DNA of 64,000 bases from Sphingomonas aerolata (GCF_003046295.1 NZ_PZZN01000001.1:496001-560000), one strand, 5' to 3'; counted from the first letter of the stretch, positions 30,075 through 39,461 are shown. The notes: generated by a model from the sequence alone, not told the origin. Numbers and translations are program-made.

Positions 30075-30644
30075 GTGCAGATCTGGGCGGGACTCGGCAA
30101 TCCGGGGGCCCAATATGCGATGCACCGGCACAATGTCGGGTTCATGGTCGCCGACGCGATCGCCGCGGTGCACGGCTTCGGCGCGGTCAAGAAGCAGTTC
30201 CAGGGCTGGACGCAGGAAGGCCGGATCGGATCGGAAAAGATCCTGCTGCTGAAGCCCGCGACCTTCATGAACGAGAGCGGCCGCGCGATCGGCGAGGCGC
30301 TGCGCTTCTACAAGCTGGACGTCGACGCGCTGACGGTGTTCCACGACGAGCTCGATATCGCCCCCTTCCGCGTCAAGGTGAAGACCGGCGGCGGGACCGC
30401 GGGGCATAACGGGCTCCGCTCGACCGATCAGCATCTGGGCCCGGATTTCCGCCGCGTTCGGCTCGGCATCGGCCATCCGGGTCACAAGGACCGGGTCACC
30501 GGCTATGTGCTCGGCAATTACGCCAAGACGGAGATCGAGCCGCTGTCCGACATGCTCGGCGCGGTCGCCGCGGAGGCGGCGTGGCTGGCGGCGGGCGACG
30601 ACGTCCGTTTCATGAATGATGTCGCTGTGAGGATGCAACCATGA
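30075..30644 (+). CDS. pth: Peptidyl-tRNA hydrolase
   Basis: A 189-aa enzyme releasing peptides from dropped peptidyl-tRNAs. WAGLGNPGAQYAMHRHNVGF opens the protein, with the catalytic histidine at residue 19. FHDELDIAPFRVKVKTGGG and AGHNGLRSTDQHLG are the other family motifs. It starts with GTG, preceded by GGAG at good spacing. Its TGA overlaps the ATG of the next gene (ATGA), coupling the two. Confidence 0.96.
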   Translation: MQIWAGLGNPGAQYAMHRHNVGFMVADAIAAVHGFGAVKKQFQGWTQEGRIGSEKILLLKPATFMNESGRAIGEALRFYKLDVDALTVFHDELDIAPFRVKVKTGGGTAGHNGLRSTDQHLGPDFRRVRLGIGHPGHKDRVTGYVLGNYAKTEIEPLSDMLGAVAAEAAWLAAGDDVRFMNDVAVRMQP

Positions 30645-31246
30645 CCACCCGCTCGCTGTTCGCCACGCGCTTCTACGAGGCCGATCTCGGCGACCATGAT
30701 CTGGTCGAGGAGCTGGAGGACGCGGCGCTCGAACTGGCCAAGGAGGACCGCGCTGGCATCGGCTGGTCCAAGGCGCATGGCTATCGCGGGTATACGTCGT
30801 ACGCCTCGCTCAACGACCTGCCGCTGCGCGACCCGCGTTTCGCCGATCTGGTGCGGCTGCTCAACAAGCATGTCGCCGCGTTCGCCAAGGACTGCGCGTT
30901 CGATCTGGGCGGGCGGAAGCTGAAGCTCGACAGCCTGTGGGTGAACGTCCTGAAGCCGGGCGGCGCGCACTCTGGGCATATCCATCCGCACAGCGTCGTG
31001 TCGGGGACGATGTACGTGACGATTCCGGAAGGCGCGGGTGCGCTGAAGCTGGAGGATCCGCGGCTGCCGATGATGATGGCCGCGCCGACCCGGCTCGACG
31101 ATGCGCCGGAGGACCTACGGACGTTCGTCTATGCGGTGCCCAAGCCCGGGAGCGTGTTCCTGTGGGAGAGCTGGCTGCGCCACGAAGTCGTGCCGAATGC
31201 CGCCAAGGGCGAGCGGATCAGCATCAGTTTCAATTATCGGTGGTGA
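30641..31246 (+). CDS. Putative 2-oxoglutarate/Fe(II)-dependent oxygenase-like protein
   Basis: A 201-aa protein resembling the TIGR02466 group of putative 2OG-Fe(II) oxygenases. The core is a cupin-like fold with GGAHSGHIHPHSVVSGTMYV (candidate metal histidines) and a later WLRHEVVPNAAKGERISISF with the distal histidine and the arginine expected to bind 2-oxoglutarate. The substrate is unknown. It is translationally coupled to pth, an uncommon partner, hinting at a translation-linked hydroxylation, though this is only position-based. The fold assignment is moderately sure, the activity less so. Confidence 0.75.
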   Translation: MTTRSLFATRFYEADLGDHDLVEELEDAALELAKEDRAGIGWSKAHGYRGYTSYASLNDLPLRDPRFADLVRLLNKHVAAFAKDCAFDLGGRKLKLDSLWVNVLKPGGAHSGHIHPHSVVSGTMYVTIPEGAGALKLEDPRLPMMMAAPTRLDDAPEDLRTFVYAVPKPGSVFLWESWLRHEVVPNAAKGERISISFNYRW

Positions 31247-31269
31247 GGTAGGCAGCCTCGCGACCATCC

Positions 31270-31299
31270 CCGTCATCCTGACTTTCGTCAGGATGACGG
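31270..31299. repeat. Palindromic repeat, family A (single compact hairpin)
   Basis: CCGTCATCCTGA and TCAGGATGACGG face each other around CTTTCG, about 24 bp after the oxygenase-like gene. It is half of the full element seen at 2091-2173. Confidence 0.8.
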
Positions 31300-31325
31300 A
31301 GGTGGCGGCGGCACTCACCACTCGT

Positions 31326-31420
31326 TGTCATTCCCGCGGAGGCGGGAACCCAGACTGGCTGGCCTTGGCGATACTCGCTCGGGGTTGCCAGTCTGGATCC
31401 CCGCCTGCGCGGGGATGACG
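31326..31420. repeat. Palindromic repeat, family B
   Basis: The left arm begins TGTCATTCCCGCGGAGGCGG and the right arm CTGGATCCCCGCCTGCGCGG. The arms extend over CCCAGACTGGC/GCCAGTCTGG. It lies between convergent genes and may act as a bidirectional transcript end. Confidence 0.87.
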
Positions 31421-31433
31421 GAGGGGAGAGAGT

Positions 31434-32498
31434 TTAGGCCGTCTTCGTCGACGCCATGTCGATGACGAAGCGATACTTCACGTCGCTCTTGACCATGCGG
31501 TCATAGGCCGGCTCGATCTCGTCCATCTTGATCATCTCGATGTCCGAGACCAGCCCGTGCTCGTTGCAGAAATCGAGCATTTCCTGAGTCTCCGCGATCC
31601 CGCCGATCAGCGAGCCTGCCAGCTGGCGACGGCGGAAGATCAGGTTGCCGACCGAGGGCGACGGATGCGGCTCGGCAGGCACGCCGACCAGAGTCATCGT
31701 GCCGTCGCGCTTGAGCAGCTCGAGGAACGGGTCGAGATTGTGCGGCGCAGCTACAGTGTTGAGGATGAAGTCGAAGCTGTTCGCATGCTCCGCCATGGCA
31801 TCGGCGTCCTTCGACACGATCAGGTCCTTCGCGCCGAGACGCTTGGCATCCTCGCGCTTGTTCGGCGAGGTCGAGAAGACATAGACCTCGGCGCCCATCG
31901 CGTTGGCGATCTTAACGCCCATGTGACCGAGACCGCCCAGACCGACGATGCCGACCTTCTGGCCGGGGCCGACCTTCCAGTGCTTCAGCGGCGAATAGGT
32001 GGTGATGCCGGCGCAGAGCAGCGGCGCGACCGCGGCGAGATCGGCCTCGGGATGCGAGACCTTCAGCACGAAGCCCTCGTCGACGACGATATGGTCCGAA
32101 TAGCCGCCGAAGGTGTGGCCGCCGAGCACGGGATCGGGGCCGTTATACGTGCCGACGAAACCGGTTGTCTCGCAATATTGCTCCTCGCCGTCGGTGCAGG
32201 ACGGGCACTGGCCGCAGCTGTCGACCATGCAGCCGACGCCGGCGATGTCGCCGACCTTGAACTTGGTGACGTCGTCACCGACTGCCGTGACGCGGCCGAC
32301 GATCTCATGGCCCGGAACGCACGGATACAGCGTGCCTTCCCACTCGCCCTTGGCGGTGTGGAGGTCCGAATGGCAGACGCCGCAGAACGCGATGTCGATC
32401 GCAACGTCGGTCTTGCCCGGCGCGCGGCGTTCGAAGCTGAACGGTGCGAGCGGCGTCTCGGGCGACTGGGCGGCGTAGCCCTTGGCGGTGGTGGTCAT
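31434..32498 (-). CDS. Zinc-dependent NAD(P) alcohol dehydrogenase (CAD/YahK-type)
   Basis: A 354-aa medium-chain dehydrogenase. Catalytic zinc ligands lie in AFCGVCHSDLH and VPGHEIVG, and the structural zinc cysteines in CMVDSCGQCPSCTDGEEQYC. The nucleotide-binding motif is IVGLGGLGHMGVK, followed by VYVFSTSPNKREDAKRLGAK. The overall pattern matches cinnamyl-alcohol/aldehyde reductases such as YahK, usually NADPH-dependent and broad towards aldehydes. The start MTTTAKGYAAQSPETPL is typical. It is a single gene between repeats; the physiological substrate is unknown. Confidence 0.92.
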   Translation of the reverse strand: MTTTAKGYAAQSPETPLAPFSFERRAPGKTDVAIDIAFCGVCHSDLHTAKGEWEGTLYPCVPGHEIVGRVTAVGDDVTKFKVGDIAGVGCMVDSCGQCPSCTDGEEQYCETTGFVGTYNGPDPVLGGHTFGGYSDHIVVDEGFVLKVSHPEADLAAVAPLLCAGITTYSPLKHWKVGPGQKVGIVGLGGLGHMGVKIANAMGAEVYVFSTSPNKREDAKRLGAKDLIVSKDADAMAEHANSFDFILNTVAAPHNLDPFLELLKRDGTMTLVGVPAEPHPSPSVGNLIFRRRQLAGSLIGGIAETQEMLDFCNEHGLVSDIEMIKMDEIEPAYDRMVKSDVKYRFVIDMASTKTA

Positions 32499-32626
32499 GC
32501 TATTCCTAAATGTGACTGGCAGAGCGCGATATACGCATGGGACTCGCAATATCTACCGAGCGGTACGATAATTTGCTGCATTGCGGCAATCGCTTGGGTC
32601 GATCAGTAGAGCGTGGAAATCAGCGA

Positions 32627-32730
32627 CCACCCCGGCGAAGGCCGGGGCCCAGTTGGAAAGGTGGCAGTAACGGCGTGCCGACATTCATGAGCAACGTCCC
32701 CCAACTGGGCCCCGGCCTTCGCCGGGGTGG
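32627..32730. repeat. Palindromic repeat, family C
   Basis: A perfect inverted repeat with 30-bp arms (32627-32656 and 32701-32730), the left arm beginning CCACCCCGGCGAAGGCCGGG. It is the main content of the 351-bp gap between the dehydrogenase gene and ychF; I see no gene in the remainder, which must hold both divergent promoters. Confidence 0.9.
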
Positions 32731-32849
32731 GAGAGATAAGGGGAATCGCGCCCGGTCGTGTGCGTAGGCGTCCTTGCTGGCGTTCCTCCTCGCCCTGCCC
32801 TAAAGCGCCCGCACATTCTTATACCCCAATCTCAAACTGAAGGCATATC

Positions 32850-33947
32850 ATGGGTTTTCGCTGCGGCATCGTGGGGCTGCCGAACGTCGGCAAGTCCACC
32901 CTCTTCAACGCGCTGACCGAGACGGCCGCGGCGCAGGCGGCGAACTATCCGTTCTGCACGATCGAGCCGAACGTCGGCAATGTCGGCGTGCCCGACAAGC
33001 GGCTCGACGCGCTGGCGAAGATCGCCGGCTCGCAGAAGATCATCGAGACGCAGCTCGGCTTCGTCGACATCGCCGGCCTCGTGCGCGGCGCGTCGAAGGG
33101 CGAGGGGCTCGGCAACCAGTTCCTCGGCAACATCCGTGAGGTCGACGCGATCGTCCATGTGCTGCGCTGTTTCGAGAATGGCGACGTGACGCATGTCGAC
33201 AACAAAGTCGATCCGATCGCCGATGCCGAGACCGTCGAGACCGAGCTGATGCTGAGCGATCTCGAAAGCCTGGAGAAGCGCGTCCCCAATCTCGCCAAGA
33301 AGGGCATGCAGGGCGACAAGGAGGCCAAGATCGGCGCCGCCGTGCTCGGCCAGGCGCTCGAGCTGCTCCGCGAGGGCAAGCCCGCACGGCTGACGGTGCC
33401 CAAGGACGAGGACGAGGCGCGCGTGTTCGCACAGGCGCAGCTGCTGACCGCCAAGCCCGTGCTGTACGTGTGCAACGTCGACGAGGGCGATGCCGCGAAC
33501 GGCAATGCGCTGTCGGCGCGGGTGTTCGAGAAGGCCGCGGCCGAGGGCGCCGAGGCGGTCGTCGTGTCGGCGGCGATCGAGGCGGAGATCGCGACGATGC
33601 CCGCCGAGGATCGCGGCGAATTCCTGGGCGAGCTGGGGCTAGAAGAGACCGGCCTCGCTCGCGTCATCACCGCAGGCTACAAGCTGCTCCACCTGCTGAC
33701 CTTCTTCACGGTCGGCCCGAAGGAGGCACGCGCCTGGACCGTCCATGCGGGCGCGACCGCGCCGCAGGCGGCAGGCGAGATCCACGGCGATTTCGAAAAG
33801 GGCTTCATCCGCGCCGAGACGATCGCGTTCGACGACTTCATCGCGCTCGGCGGGGAATCGAAGGCGCGCGAGGCGGGCAAGCTGCGCGCCGAGGGCAAGG
33901 CCTATGTCGTCCATGACGGCGACGTGATGCACTTCCTGCACAGCTGA
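32850..33947 (+). CDS. ychF: Redox-regulated ATPase/GTPase YchF
   Basis: A 365-aa Obg-family P-loop protein that binds ribosomes and prefers ATP. The G1 motif is IVGLPNVGKSTLFNALTE, G3 is FVDIAGLVRGASKGEGLGNQ, and a coiled-coil segment follows (LSDLESLEKRVPNLAKKG). The C-terminal TGS domain begins near LLTFFTVGPKEARAWTVHAG and ends DGDVMHFLHS. The length is standard. It is transcribed alone; the following 70 bp contain a hairpin-forming sequence (33962-33994) without a clear T-tract. Confidence 0.96.
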   Translation: MGFRCGIVGLPNVGKSTLFNALTETAAAQAANYPFCTIEPNVGNVGVPDKRLDALAKIAGSQKIIETQLGFVDIAGLVRGASKGEGLGNQFLGNIREVDAIVHVLRCFENGDVTHVDNKVDPIADAETVETELMLSDLESLEKRVPNLAKKGMQGDKEAKIGAAVLGQALELLREGKPARLTVPKDEDEARVFAQAQLLTAKPVLYVCNVDEGDAANGNALSARVFEKAAAEGAEAVVVSAAIEAEIATMPAEDRGEFLGELGLEETGLARVITAGYKLLHLLTFFTVGPKEARAWTVHAGATAPQAAGEIHGDFEKGFIRAETIAFDDFIALGGESKAREAGKLRAEGKAYVVHDGDVMHFLHS

Positions 33948-34019
33948 TCCCAACAATGTTGCGCCCCCTGCGTGTGTAGTCACGCGCCGGGGGCGGGCGT
34001 AGCGAGCAGAACAGACGGC

Positions 34020-35330
34020 ATGAGACACGCGACGTTTTCAGCTCTGGCACTCGCGCTCGGGGGTTGTGCCTATCCGGCCACGCCCCCTGCCCTGGCGCCG
34101 GTAACCCAGGCTGCCCCCGCGACCGCCACCGCCGCTCCTCAGGGCCCGCAGCCGCTGGCGGTCCGGGCACCGGTGACGATCCTCGTGTCGATCGATGGCT
34201 TCCGCCCCGATTATCTCGACCGGGGCGTCACGCCGAACCTGAACCGGTTGCGCGCCGGCGGCGTCTTTGCGGCGATGCGCCCCTCCTTCCCGAGCGTCAC
34301 CTTCCCCAATCACTGGACCCTGGTGACCGGGCTCAGACCCGATCGCAGCGGCATCGTCGGCAACACGATGGAGGATCCCGCGCGGCCCGGTGAGAAATTC
34401 ACCATGGCGAGCGACGATCCCTTCTGGTGGAGCCAAAGCTCGCCGATCTGGGTCGACGCCGAAAAGGCGGGGATCCGGACCGCGACGATGTTCTGGCCGG
34501 GTGCCAATGTCGCGGTCGGCGGCACGCTGAAACCCAACAGCCACGGCGCGATCGACGGCGGCACCCGGCCGCAGGACTGGCAGCAGTTCAACCAGCAGAT
34601 CAGCGCCAAGCAGCGCGTCAACGCGGTGCTCGACTGGATGCGGCGACCGGCCACGATCCGGCCAAAGCTGGTGACGCTGTATTTCGATACCGTCGACGTG
34701 GCCGCGCACGACAATGGCCCCGACTCCCCCCTGACAACGCAGGCAGCCGCCGAGGTAGATGGCAGCATCGGCAGCCTCGTCGACGGGCTCGCGACGCTCG
34801 GCCAGCCGGCCAATCTGGTCATCGTGTCGGACCACGGCATGGCGGCGACCAGCAGCACACGCGTCGTCGCGATGGACCGGATTGCGGCACCGGCCGACTA
34901 TCGCCTCGTCGAAACGGGCGCCTATGCGACATTGTTCGCGGTGCCCGGGCATGAGGACGCGCTCGAGGCCAGACTGCTTCGGAAGCACGACCACCTGCAA
35001 TGCTGGCGCAAGGCGGAGATCCCGGCGCGCTTCCATTATGGCCGCAATCCGCGCGTCCCGAGCTATCTGTGCCTCGCCGATGTAGGCTGGCGCGTCGATC
35101 GGACGACGCCCACCAAGGTCTCGGCCGGCGGCTCGCACGGCTATGACAATGCCACCCCCGAAATGCGCGCGCTGTTCATCGCCAACGGTCCTGCCTTCAT
35201 CGGTGGCAAGACCATCGCGAGCTTCGACAATGTCGCGGTCGAGCCGCTGCTCCGCGACCTGATCGGGCTGCCCGCGGAACCGGGGCTGGACGGCAACGAC
35301 GCGCCCTTCCAAAAGGTGCTGCGACGATAG
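34020..35330 (+). CDS. Ectonucleotide pyrophosphatase/phosphodiesterase-type lipoprotein
   Basis: A 436-aa alkaline-phosphatase-superfamily enzyme. The signal peptide MRHATFSALALALGGC carries a lipobox; a Pro/Ala/Thr-rich linker follows. The catalytic domain begins VTILVSIDGFRPDYLDRG (first metal aspartate). The nucleophile is the threonine in FPSVTFPNHWTLVTG. Further metal ligands are in YFDTVDVAAHDNGP, VIVSDHGMA and GSHGYDNATPEM. It probably hydrolyses nucleotide or phosphodiester bonds in the periplasm. It is followed after about 14 bp by the MaoC gene on the same strand. Confidence 0.9.
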   Translation: MRHATFSALALALGGCAYPATPPALAPVTQAAPATATAAPQGPQPLAVRAPVTILVSIDGFRPDYLDRGVTPNLNRLRAGGVFAAMRPSFPSVTFPNHWTLVTGLRPDRSGIVGNTMEDPARPGEKFTMASDDPFWWSQSSPIWVDAEKAGIRTATMFWPGANVAVGGTLKPNSHGAIDGGTRPQDWQQFNQQISAKQRVNAVLDWMRRPATIRPKLVTLYFDTVDVAAHDNGPDSPLTTQAAAEVDGSIGSLVDGLATLGQPANLVIVSDHGMAATSSTRVVAMDRIAAPADYRLVETGAYATLFAVPGHEDALEARLLRKHDHLQCWRKAEIPARFHYGRNPRVPSYLCLADVGWRVDRTTPTKVSAGGSHGYDNATPEMRALFIANGPAFIGGKTIASFDNVAVEPLLRDLIGLPAEPGLDGNDAPFQKVLRR

Positions 35331-35344
35331 GAGGAGCAGCGGGC

Positions 35345-35806
35345 GTGCAGTATTTCGAAGATATCGCAGTCGGGGCGACCGCGGCGTTCGGTTCCTATCC
35401 GGTGACGCGCGACGAGGTGATCGCCTTTGCCGAGAAATACGACCCGCAGCCCTTCCATCTGTCCGACGAGGCCGCAGCAAAGACGCATTTCGGTCGGCTG
35501 TCGGCAAGCGGCTGGCATAGCTGTGCGATGACGATGGCGATGCTGGTCGAGCATATCGGTGAGCACCGTCAGGCGAGTCTCGGATCACCCGGGATCGATG
35601 AACTCAAATGGCTGAAGCCCGTCTATCCGGGGGACACGCTGCGCTGCGTGACCGAGGTGCTCGGCAAACGGGTTTCCGCCAGCCGCCCCGAAATGGGGAT
35701 CGTGAAAAGCCGGATGCAGGTGTTCAATCAGGACGATGTCATGGTGATGACGTTCGTGTCGAACGCGCTGATGCAGACGCGCCCGACCGGCGCGCCTGCA
35801 TCCTGA
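35345..35806 (+). CDS. MaoC-family (R)-specific enoyl-CoA hydratase-like protein
   Basis: A 153-aa single hot-dog-fold protein. The hydratase-2 motif is seen in AEKYDPQPFHLSDEAA, where D and H form the active pair, and SASGWHSCAMTMAML is the adjacent family block. It starts with GTG behind a GGAGGAG site. MaoC proteins hydrate enoyl-CoA or related thioesters; the substrate here is unknown. It may be co-transcribed with the phosphodiesterase gene upstream and converges with the Gly-rich lipoprotein gene. Confidence 0.88.
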   Translation: MQYFEDIAVGATAAFGSYPVTRDEVIAFAEKYDPQPFHLSDEAAAKTHFGRLSASGWHSCAMTMAMLVEHIGEHRQASLGSPGIDELKWLKPVYPGDTLRCVTEVLGKRVSASRPEMGIVKSRMQVFNQDDVMVMTFVSNALMQTRPTGAPAS

Positions 35807-35810
35807 TCCG

Positions 35811-36458
35811 TCACTTCGGGACTGGGACGTTCATATAGGCGCCACCCCGGCCGCCGCCGCCGCCGCCACGACCGCGGAACCCGCCGCCATTGCCGCGCTC
35901 CTGACGATATTCACGCCGGTCCTGACGTGCCTCGCCACGATAGCTCTGCCGCGCCTCGCGCCGTTCGCCGCGATATTGCTCGCGCGTGATCTGACCGTCG
36001 CGCAGCTGGTTTCGGTCATCACGCCGGCCCTGGCGGAAGTCGCGGTTCGCGCCACGCCGGTCCTGGCGATAGTCGCGCGCGGCGGGGCTGTTGCCACGGG
36101 CGAAATTGCCCCAGTTGCCGGCACCGCGGTAATTGCCGCGACGCCCCTGCCAGTAGCGCTGCTGCGCACCGTTCCAGCGGTGCGGACGACGATTGCGATC
36201 ATAGACGTATCCGCCGGTACCCGGATAATAATAGTCGCCATACCAGCCATAATAGGAGCCGAGCCCGACGCCCGCATAACCGGCCCCGTATCCGCCGCCA
36301 TAGCCGTCATAATAGCCGTTGCCGTAGCCGCCGCCATAATAGGGATCGCTCGCATAGCCGATCCCGCCGCCGCCATAGCCATACCCATCGGTGCAACCGG
36401 CCACGCCGAGGCCGACACCAATGGCGAGAGTGACCAGTCCTAGTCGCTTGAAAAACAT
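35811..36458 (-). CDS. Gly/Tyr-rich lipoprotein with Arg-rich tail, unknown function
   Basis: A 215-aa protein. The signal peptide MFFKRLGLVTLAIGVGLGVA is followed by GC, giving a lipobox. Residues 24-80 are a Gly/Tyr low-complexity region (GYGYGGGGIGYASDPYYGGG). Residues about 105-195 are rich in Arg, Gln, Asp and Asn with repeated QDRRG/RQGRRDD/GERREAR units. The end is GGGGGGRGGAYMNVPVPK. The start has a GGGAG site. I do not recognise a family with a defined role; the layout suggests a disordered envelope protein. It lies downstream of petC on the same strand, after that operon's terminator. Confidence 0.78.
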   Translation of the reverse strand: MFFKRLGLVTLAIGVGLGVAGCTDGYGYGGGGIGYASDPYYGGGYGNGYYDGYGGGYGAGYAGVGLGSYYGWYGDYYYPGTGGYVYDRNRRPHRWNGAQQRYWQGRRGNYRGAGNWGNFARGNSPAARDYRQDRRGANRDFRQGRRDDRNQLRDGQITREQYRGERREARQSYRGEARQDRREYRQERGNGGGFRGRGGGGGGRGGAYMNVPVPK

Positions 36459-36625
36459 CGAAAATCTCCCGTACCTGGAGAGCGGACCCAACGCGCCGCC
36501 ATTGGTCGCACAACAATACCGACATACCGCAGGTTCCATGAACGACGGCTGACGCGCGCCGGGACCGCTGGTTGGGCATGGGGGGCGTGGCCCCCGGATA
36601 CGGACACGGGCAGCCAGCGGATCGC

Positions 36626-36668
36626 CAAACGCGAAACGGCGGACCGGGTTGTCCCGATCCGCCGTCGT
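36626..36668 (-). terminator. Terminator after petC
   Basis: On the minus strand, ACGGCGGATCGGG and CCCGGTCCGCCGT pair around a short loop, followed by TTTCGCGTTT. It begins about 38 bp after the petC stop and closes the petABC operon. Confidence 0.75.
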
Positions 36669-36703
36669 TCACGCCCTGATGCCGCGGTGGCCGCGGCGCG
36701 GGA

Positions 36704-37546
36704 TCAATGCTTCACGTCACGCCAGACGTTCTGATAGGCGCCCCAGGCAAGGCCGCAGAAGACGAGGATGAAGAGGATCGACGCGACGCCGACGGCGTGG
36801 CGCGACTCCAGGTTCGGCTCAGCCGTCCAGGTCAGGAAGGCCGAGACGTCGGCCGACATCTGTTCCTTCGTCGCCTTGGTCCCGTCCGCATAGGCCACCT
36901 GATCGTCCGCAGTGATCGGCGGTGGCATCGCGATGTTGAGGTTCGCGAAATACGGGTTGTAGTAGAGACCCTCGGGCGTCTTGATGTCCGGGAACTGCTT
37001 GAGCAACGCCGCGGGCTGATCGGTGTAGCCCGTCAGCAGCGAGTGGACATAGGCCGTGCCCTCCTCGCGTGCCTTGGTGATCAGCGAGAGATCGGGCGGC
37101 AGCGCGTTGTTGTTGGCGGCGCGGGCGGCGACCTCGTTGGCGAACGGCGACGGGAAGCGATCCGACGGGATGTTCTTGCGGGTCGCGGCTTCGCCGGTTT
37201 CGGGGTTGATCGTCGGCTGCTCGATCACCCACTGGTTGGCGATCGCCTTAACCTCAGGCTCTGAATAGCCGATCTTCTGGAGATCGCGGAACGACACTAG
37301 CCGCAGCGAGTGGCAGGCCGAGCAGACTTCCTTGTAGACCTGGAACCCACGCTGCAGCTGACGACGGTCGAACTTGCCGAACACGCCGTTCGAGGCGAGC
37401 TCGAGTTCCTTGGGATGCTTGTGCGCGACGCTCTCGGCGGACGGCGCGACGGGGTCGGTGATGACGCCCGACACGCTGCCGAAGAGCGCGATGCCGAGCA
37501 CCAGCACAAAGGCGGCGCCGACCAGGGATGCGATGAGACGAACCAT
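36704..37546 (-). CDS. petC: Cytochrome c1 of the bc1 complex
   Basis: A 280-aa heme subunit of ubiquinol-cytochrome c reductase. An N-terminal membrane/signal segment (VRLIASLVGAAFVLVLGIAL) precedes the heme c site CSACH (C75, C78, H79). The axial methionine is in NLNIAMPPPI. A C-terminal anchor (GVASILFILVFCGLAWGAY) ends with a basic tail WRDVKH. The protein faces the periplasm. It is the third gene of petA-petB-petC, 21 bp after petB. Confidence 0.96.
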   Translation of the reverse strand: MVRLIASLVGAAFVLVLGIALFGSVSGVITDPVAPSAESVAHKHPKELELASNGVFGKFDRRQLQRGFQVYKEVCSACHSLRLVSFRDLQKIGYSEPEVKAIANQWVIEQPTINPETGEAATRKNIPSDRFPSPFANEVAARAANNNALPPDLSLITKAREEGTAYVHSLLTGYTDQPAALLKQFPDIKTPEGLYYNPYFANLNIAMPPPITADDQVAYADGTKATKEQMSADVSAFLTWTAEPNLESRHAVGVASILFILVFCGLAWGAYQNVWRDVKH

Positions 37547-37567
37547 ATTTGTATCCTCTAGTCCGTA

Positions 37568-38866
37568 TCAGTGCGCGGGCTTGGGGGAGAGCGCGGTGTG
37601 CGCCGGGCTCGTTCCGCCACGCTTGGCCAGCACCGCCTCGGTGATCGAATTGGGCAGCGGCCGGGGCCGTTCGGACCGCGAGATCAGCGGCAGGATGATC
37701 AGGAAATGCGCAAAATAATAGGCCGCGCAGATCTGGCTGAGGATCACATAGGTCGCCGTCGCCGGTGCACCGCCGCAATAGCCCAGGATCAGGATGTCGG
37801 CGACCAGAACCCAGAACGCGATCCGCGCCTTGGGGCGGTAGTTCATCGAGCGGACCGGCGAACTGTCGAGCCACGGCAGGAAGAACAGCAGCAGGATCGA
37901 GCCGAACATCGCCAGCACGCCCCACAGCTTTGCGGGCAGGATGAAGTCCGCGGTGAAGGCGCGCAGGATCGCGTAGAACGGCCAGAAATACCATTCGGGG
38001 ACGATGTGCGCGGGCGTCGAGAGCGGGTTCGCCGGAATGTAATTGTCCGGATGGCCGAGATAGTTCGGGAAGAAGAACAGCAGGCCGGCGAACACCAGCA
38101 GGAAGATGCCGAGCCCGAAGCCGTCCTTCGCTGTGTAATAGGGGTGGAACGGCACGGTATCCTGCTTGCCCTTCACGTCGACGCCGGTCGGGTTGTTCGA
38201 CCCCGGGATGTGCAGTGCCCAGATGTGCAGGATGATGACGCCCGCAATCACGAACGGCAGCAGATAGTGCAGCGAGAAGAAGCGGTTGAGCGCAGCGTTG
38301 TCCGGCGCGAAACCGCCGAGCAGCCAGATGCGGATGGTGTCGCCGACCAGCGGGATCGCCGAGAAGAACCCGGTGATGACCTGCGCGCCCCAGAAGCTCA
38401 TCTGCCCCCAGGGGAGGACATAGCCCATGAACGCGGTCGCCATCATCAGCAGGAAGATCGTCACGCCGAGCAGCCAGACCATCTCGCGCGGCGCCTTGTA
38501 CGAGCCGTAATAGAGCCCGCGGAAGATGTGCGTGTAGACGACGATGAAGAACATCGACGCGCCGTTGGCGTGTGCATAGCGCAGGAACCAGCCCGCATTG
38601 ACGTCGCGCATGATGTGTTCGACCGAGTCGAACGCGACCGCGCCGTTGGCGGCGTAATGCATCGCCAGCGTAATGCCGGTGATGATCTGGATCGCCAGCG
38701 CGGCACCGGCAAGGACGCCGAAATTCCAGAAATAATTGAGGTTGCGCGGGACCGGGTAACCGGCGCCGACCGCGTTGTAGACGAGCCGGGGAACGGGAAG
38801 CCGTTCATCCAGCCACCGCGTCAGCGGTAGCTTCGGTTCGTATTGCTTGGCCCAGGGAAAGCTCAT
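37568..38866 (-). CDS. petB: Cytochrome b of the bc1 complex
   Basis: A 432-aa integral membrane subunit with eight predicted helices, carrying the two b hemes and the Qo and Qi quinone sites. Visible hallmarks are the heme-ligand helix regions ([38 protein letters not shown]), [20 protein letters not shown] and the Qo-site motif [15 protein letters not shown] soluble C-terminal tail ([18 protein letters not shown]) is slightly longer than usual. It lies 10 bp after petA and 21 bp before petC. Confidence 0.97.
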   Translation of the reverse strand: MSFPWAKQYEPKLPLTRWLDERLPVPRLVYNAVGAGYPVPRNLNYFWNFGVLAGAALAIQIITGITLAMHYAANGAVAFDSVEHIMRDVNAGWFLRYAHANGASMFFIVVYTHIFRGLYYGSYKAPREMVWLLGVTIFLLMMATAFMGYVLPWGQMSFWGAQVITGFFSAIPLVGDTIRIWLLGGFAPDNAALNRFFSLHYLLPFVIAGVIILHIWALHIPGSNNPTGVDVKGKQDTVPFHPYYTAKDGFGLGIFLLVFAGLLFFFPNYLGHPDNYIPANPLSTPAHIVPEWYFWPFYAILRAFTADFILPAKLWGVLAMFGSILLLFFLPWLDSSPVRSMNYRPKARIAFWVLVADILILGYCGGAPATATYVILSQICAAYYFAHFLIILPLISRSERPRPLPNSITEAVLAKRGGTSPAHTALSPKPAH

Positions 38867-38876
38867 GGTTGTTTCC

Positions 38877-39461
38877 TCAGCCTACCGTGACGACGGTGTC
38901 GGAGTTGAAGGCATAGTCCGGAACCTGGAGATTGGTCGGTGCGGGGCCCTTGCGGATGCGCGCGGCGGTATCGTAGGCCGAGCCGTGGCACGGGCAGAAA
39001 TAGCCGCCAAACGGGCCCTTGTTCTCCCCCTCGCCAGCGCCGAGCGGGACGCAACCGAGATGCGTGCAGACGCCCAGCGTGATCAGCCAGTTCTTCTTGC
39101 CCGCCTTGGTCCGCTCCTCGAGCGTCTGGGGGTCGCGCAGCGTCGATACGTCGACCGCGTCGGCCTCGCTGATTTCCTTCGGCGTCAGGTTGCGCACGAA
39201 CAGCGGCTGCTTGCGGAAGCTCGTCTTGATCGCCTGGCCCGGCAGGATCTTCGACAGGTCGATCTCGGTGGTCGACTGCGCGAGCACGTCGGCCGACGGG
39301 TTCATCTGGTTGATCAGCGGCAGGACGATCGCGACGGCGCCGACCCCGGCGAAGGATACGGCGGCGATATTGATGAAATCGCGGCGGCGCGGGTCGTGCG
39401 CCTCTTCGTGAAACGGTTCAGGCGACTCGCCGGGTGGAACCATGTCGTCGACTATCGCCAT
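38877..39461 (-). CDS. petA: Ubiquinol-cytochrome c reductase iron-sulfur (Rieske) subunit
   Basis: A 194-aa Rieske protein. The N-terminus has a twin-arginine-like motif [15 protein letters not shown] followed by a membrane anchor, consistent with Tat export. The [2Fe-2S] ligands are in [14 protein letters not shown] and [11 protein letters not shown]. It accepts electrons from ubiquinol at the Qo site. It is the first gene of the operon. The start [17 protein letters not shown] could also be placed at the second methionine. The 177 bp to the divergent trmL must hold the promoter. Confidence 0.96.
   Translation of the reverse strand: MAIVDDMVPPGESPEPFHEEAHDPRRRDFINIAAVSFAGVGAVAIVLPLINQMNPSADVLAQSTTEIDLSKILPGQAIKTSFRKQPLFVRNLTPKEISEADAVDVSTLRDPQTLEERTKAGKKNWLITLGVCTHLGCVPLGAGEGENKGPFGGYFCPCHGSAYDTAARIRKGPAPTNLQVPDYAFNSDTVVTVG

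Noticed and set aside
33962..33994. Rho-independent terminator after ychF
   Set aside because: An imperfect GC-rich hairpin is present, but no T-tract follows on either strand, so it is only mentioned with ychF.
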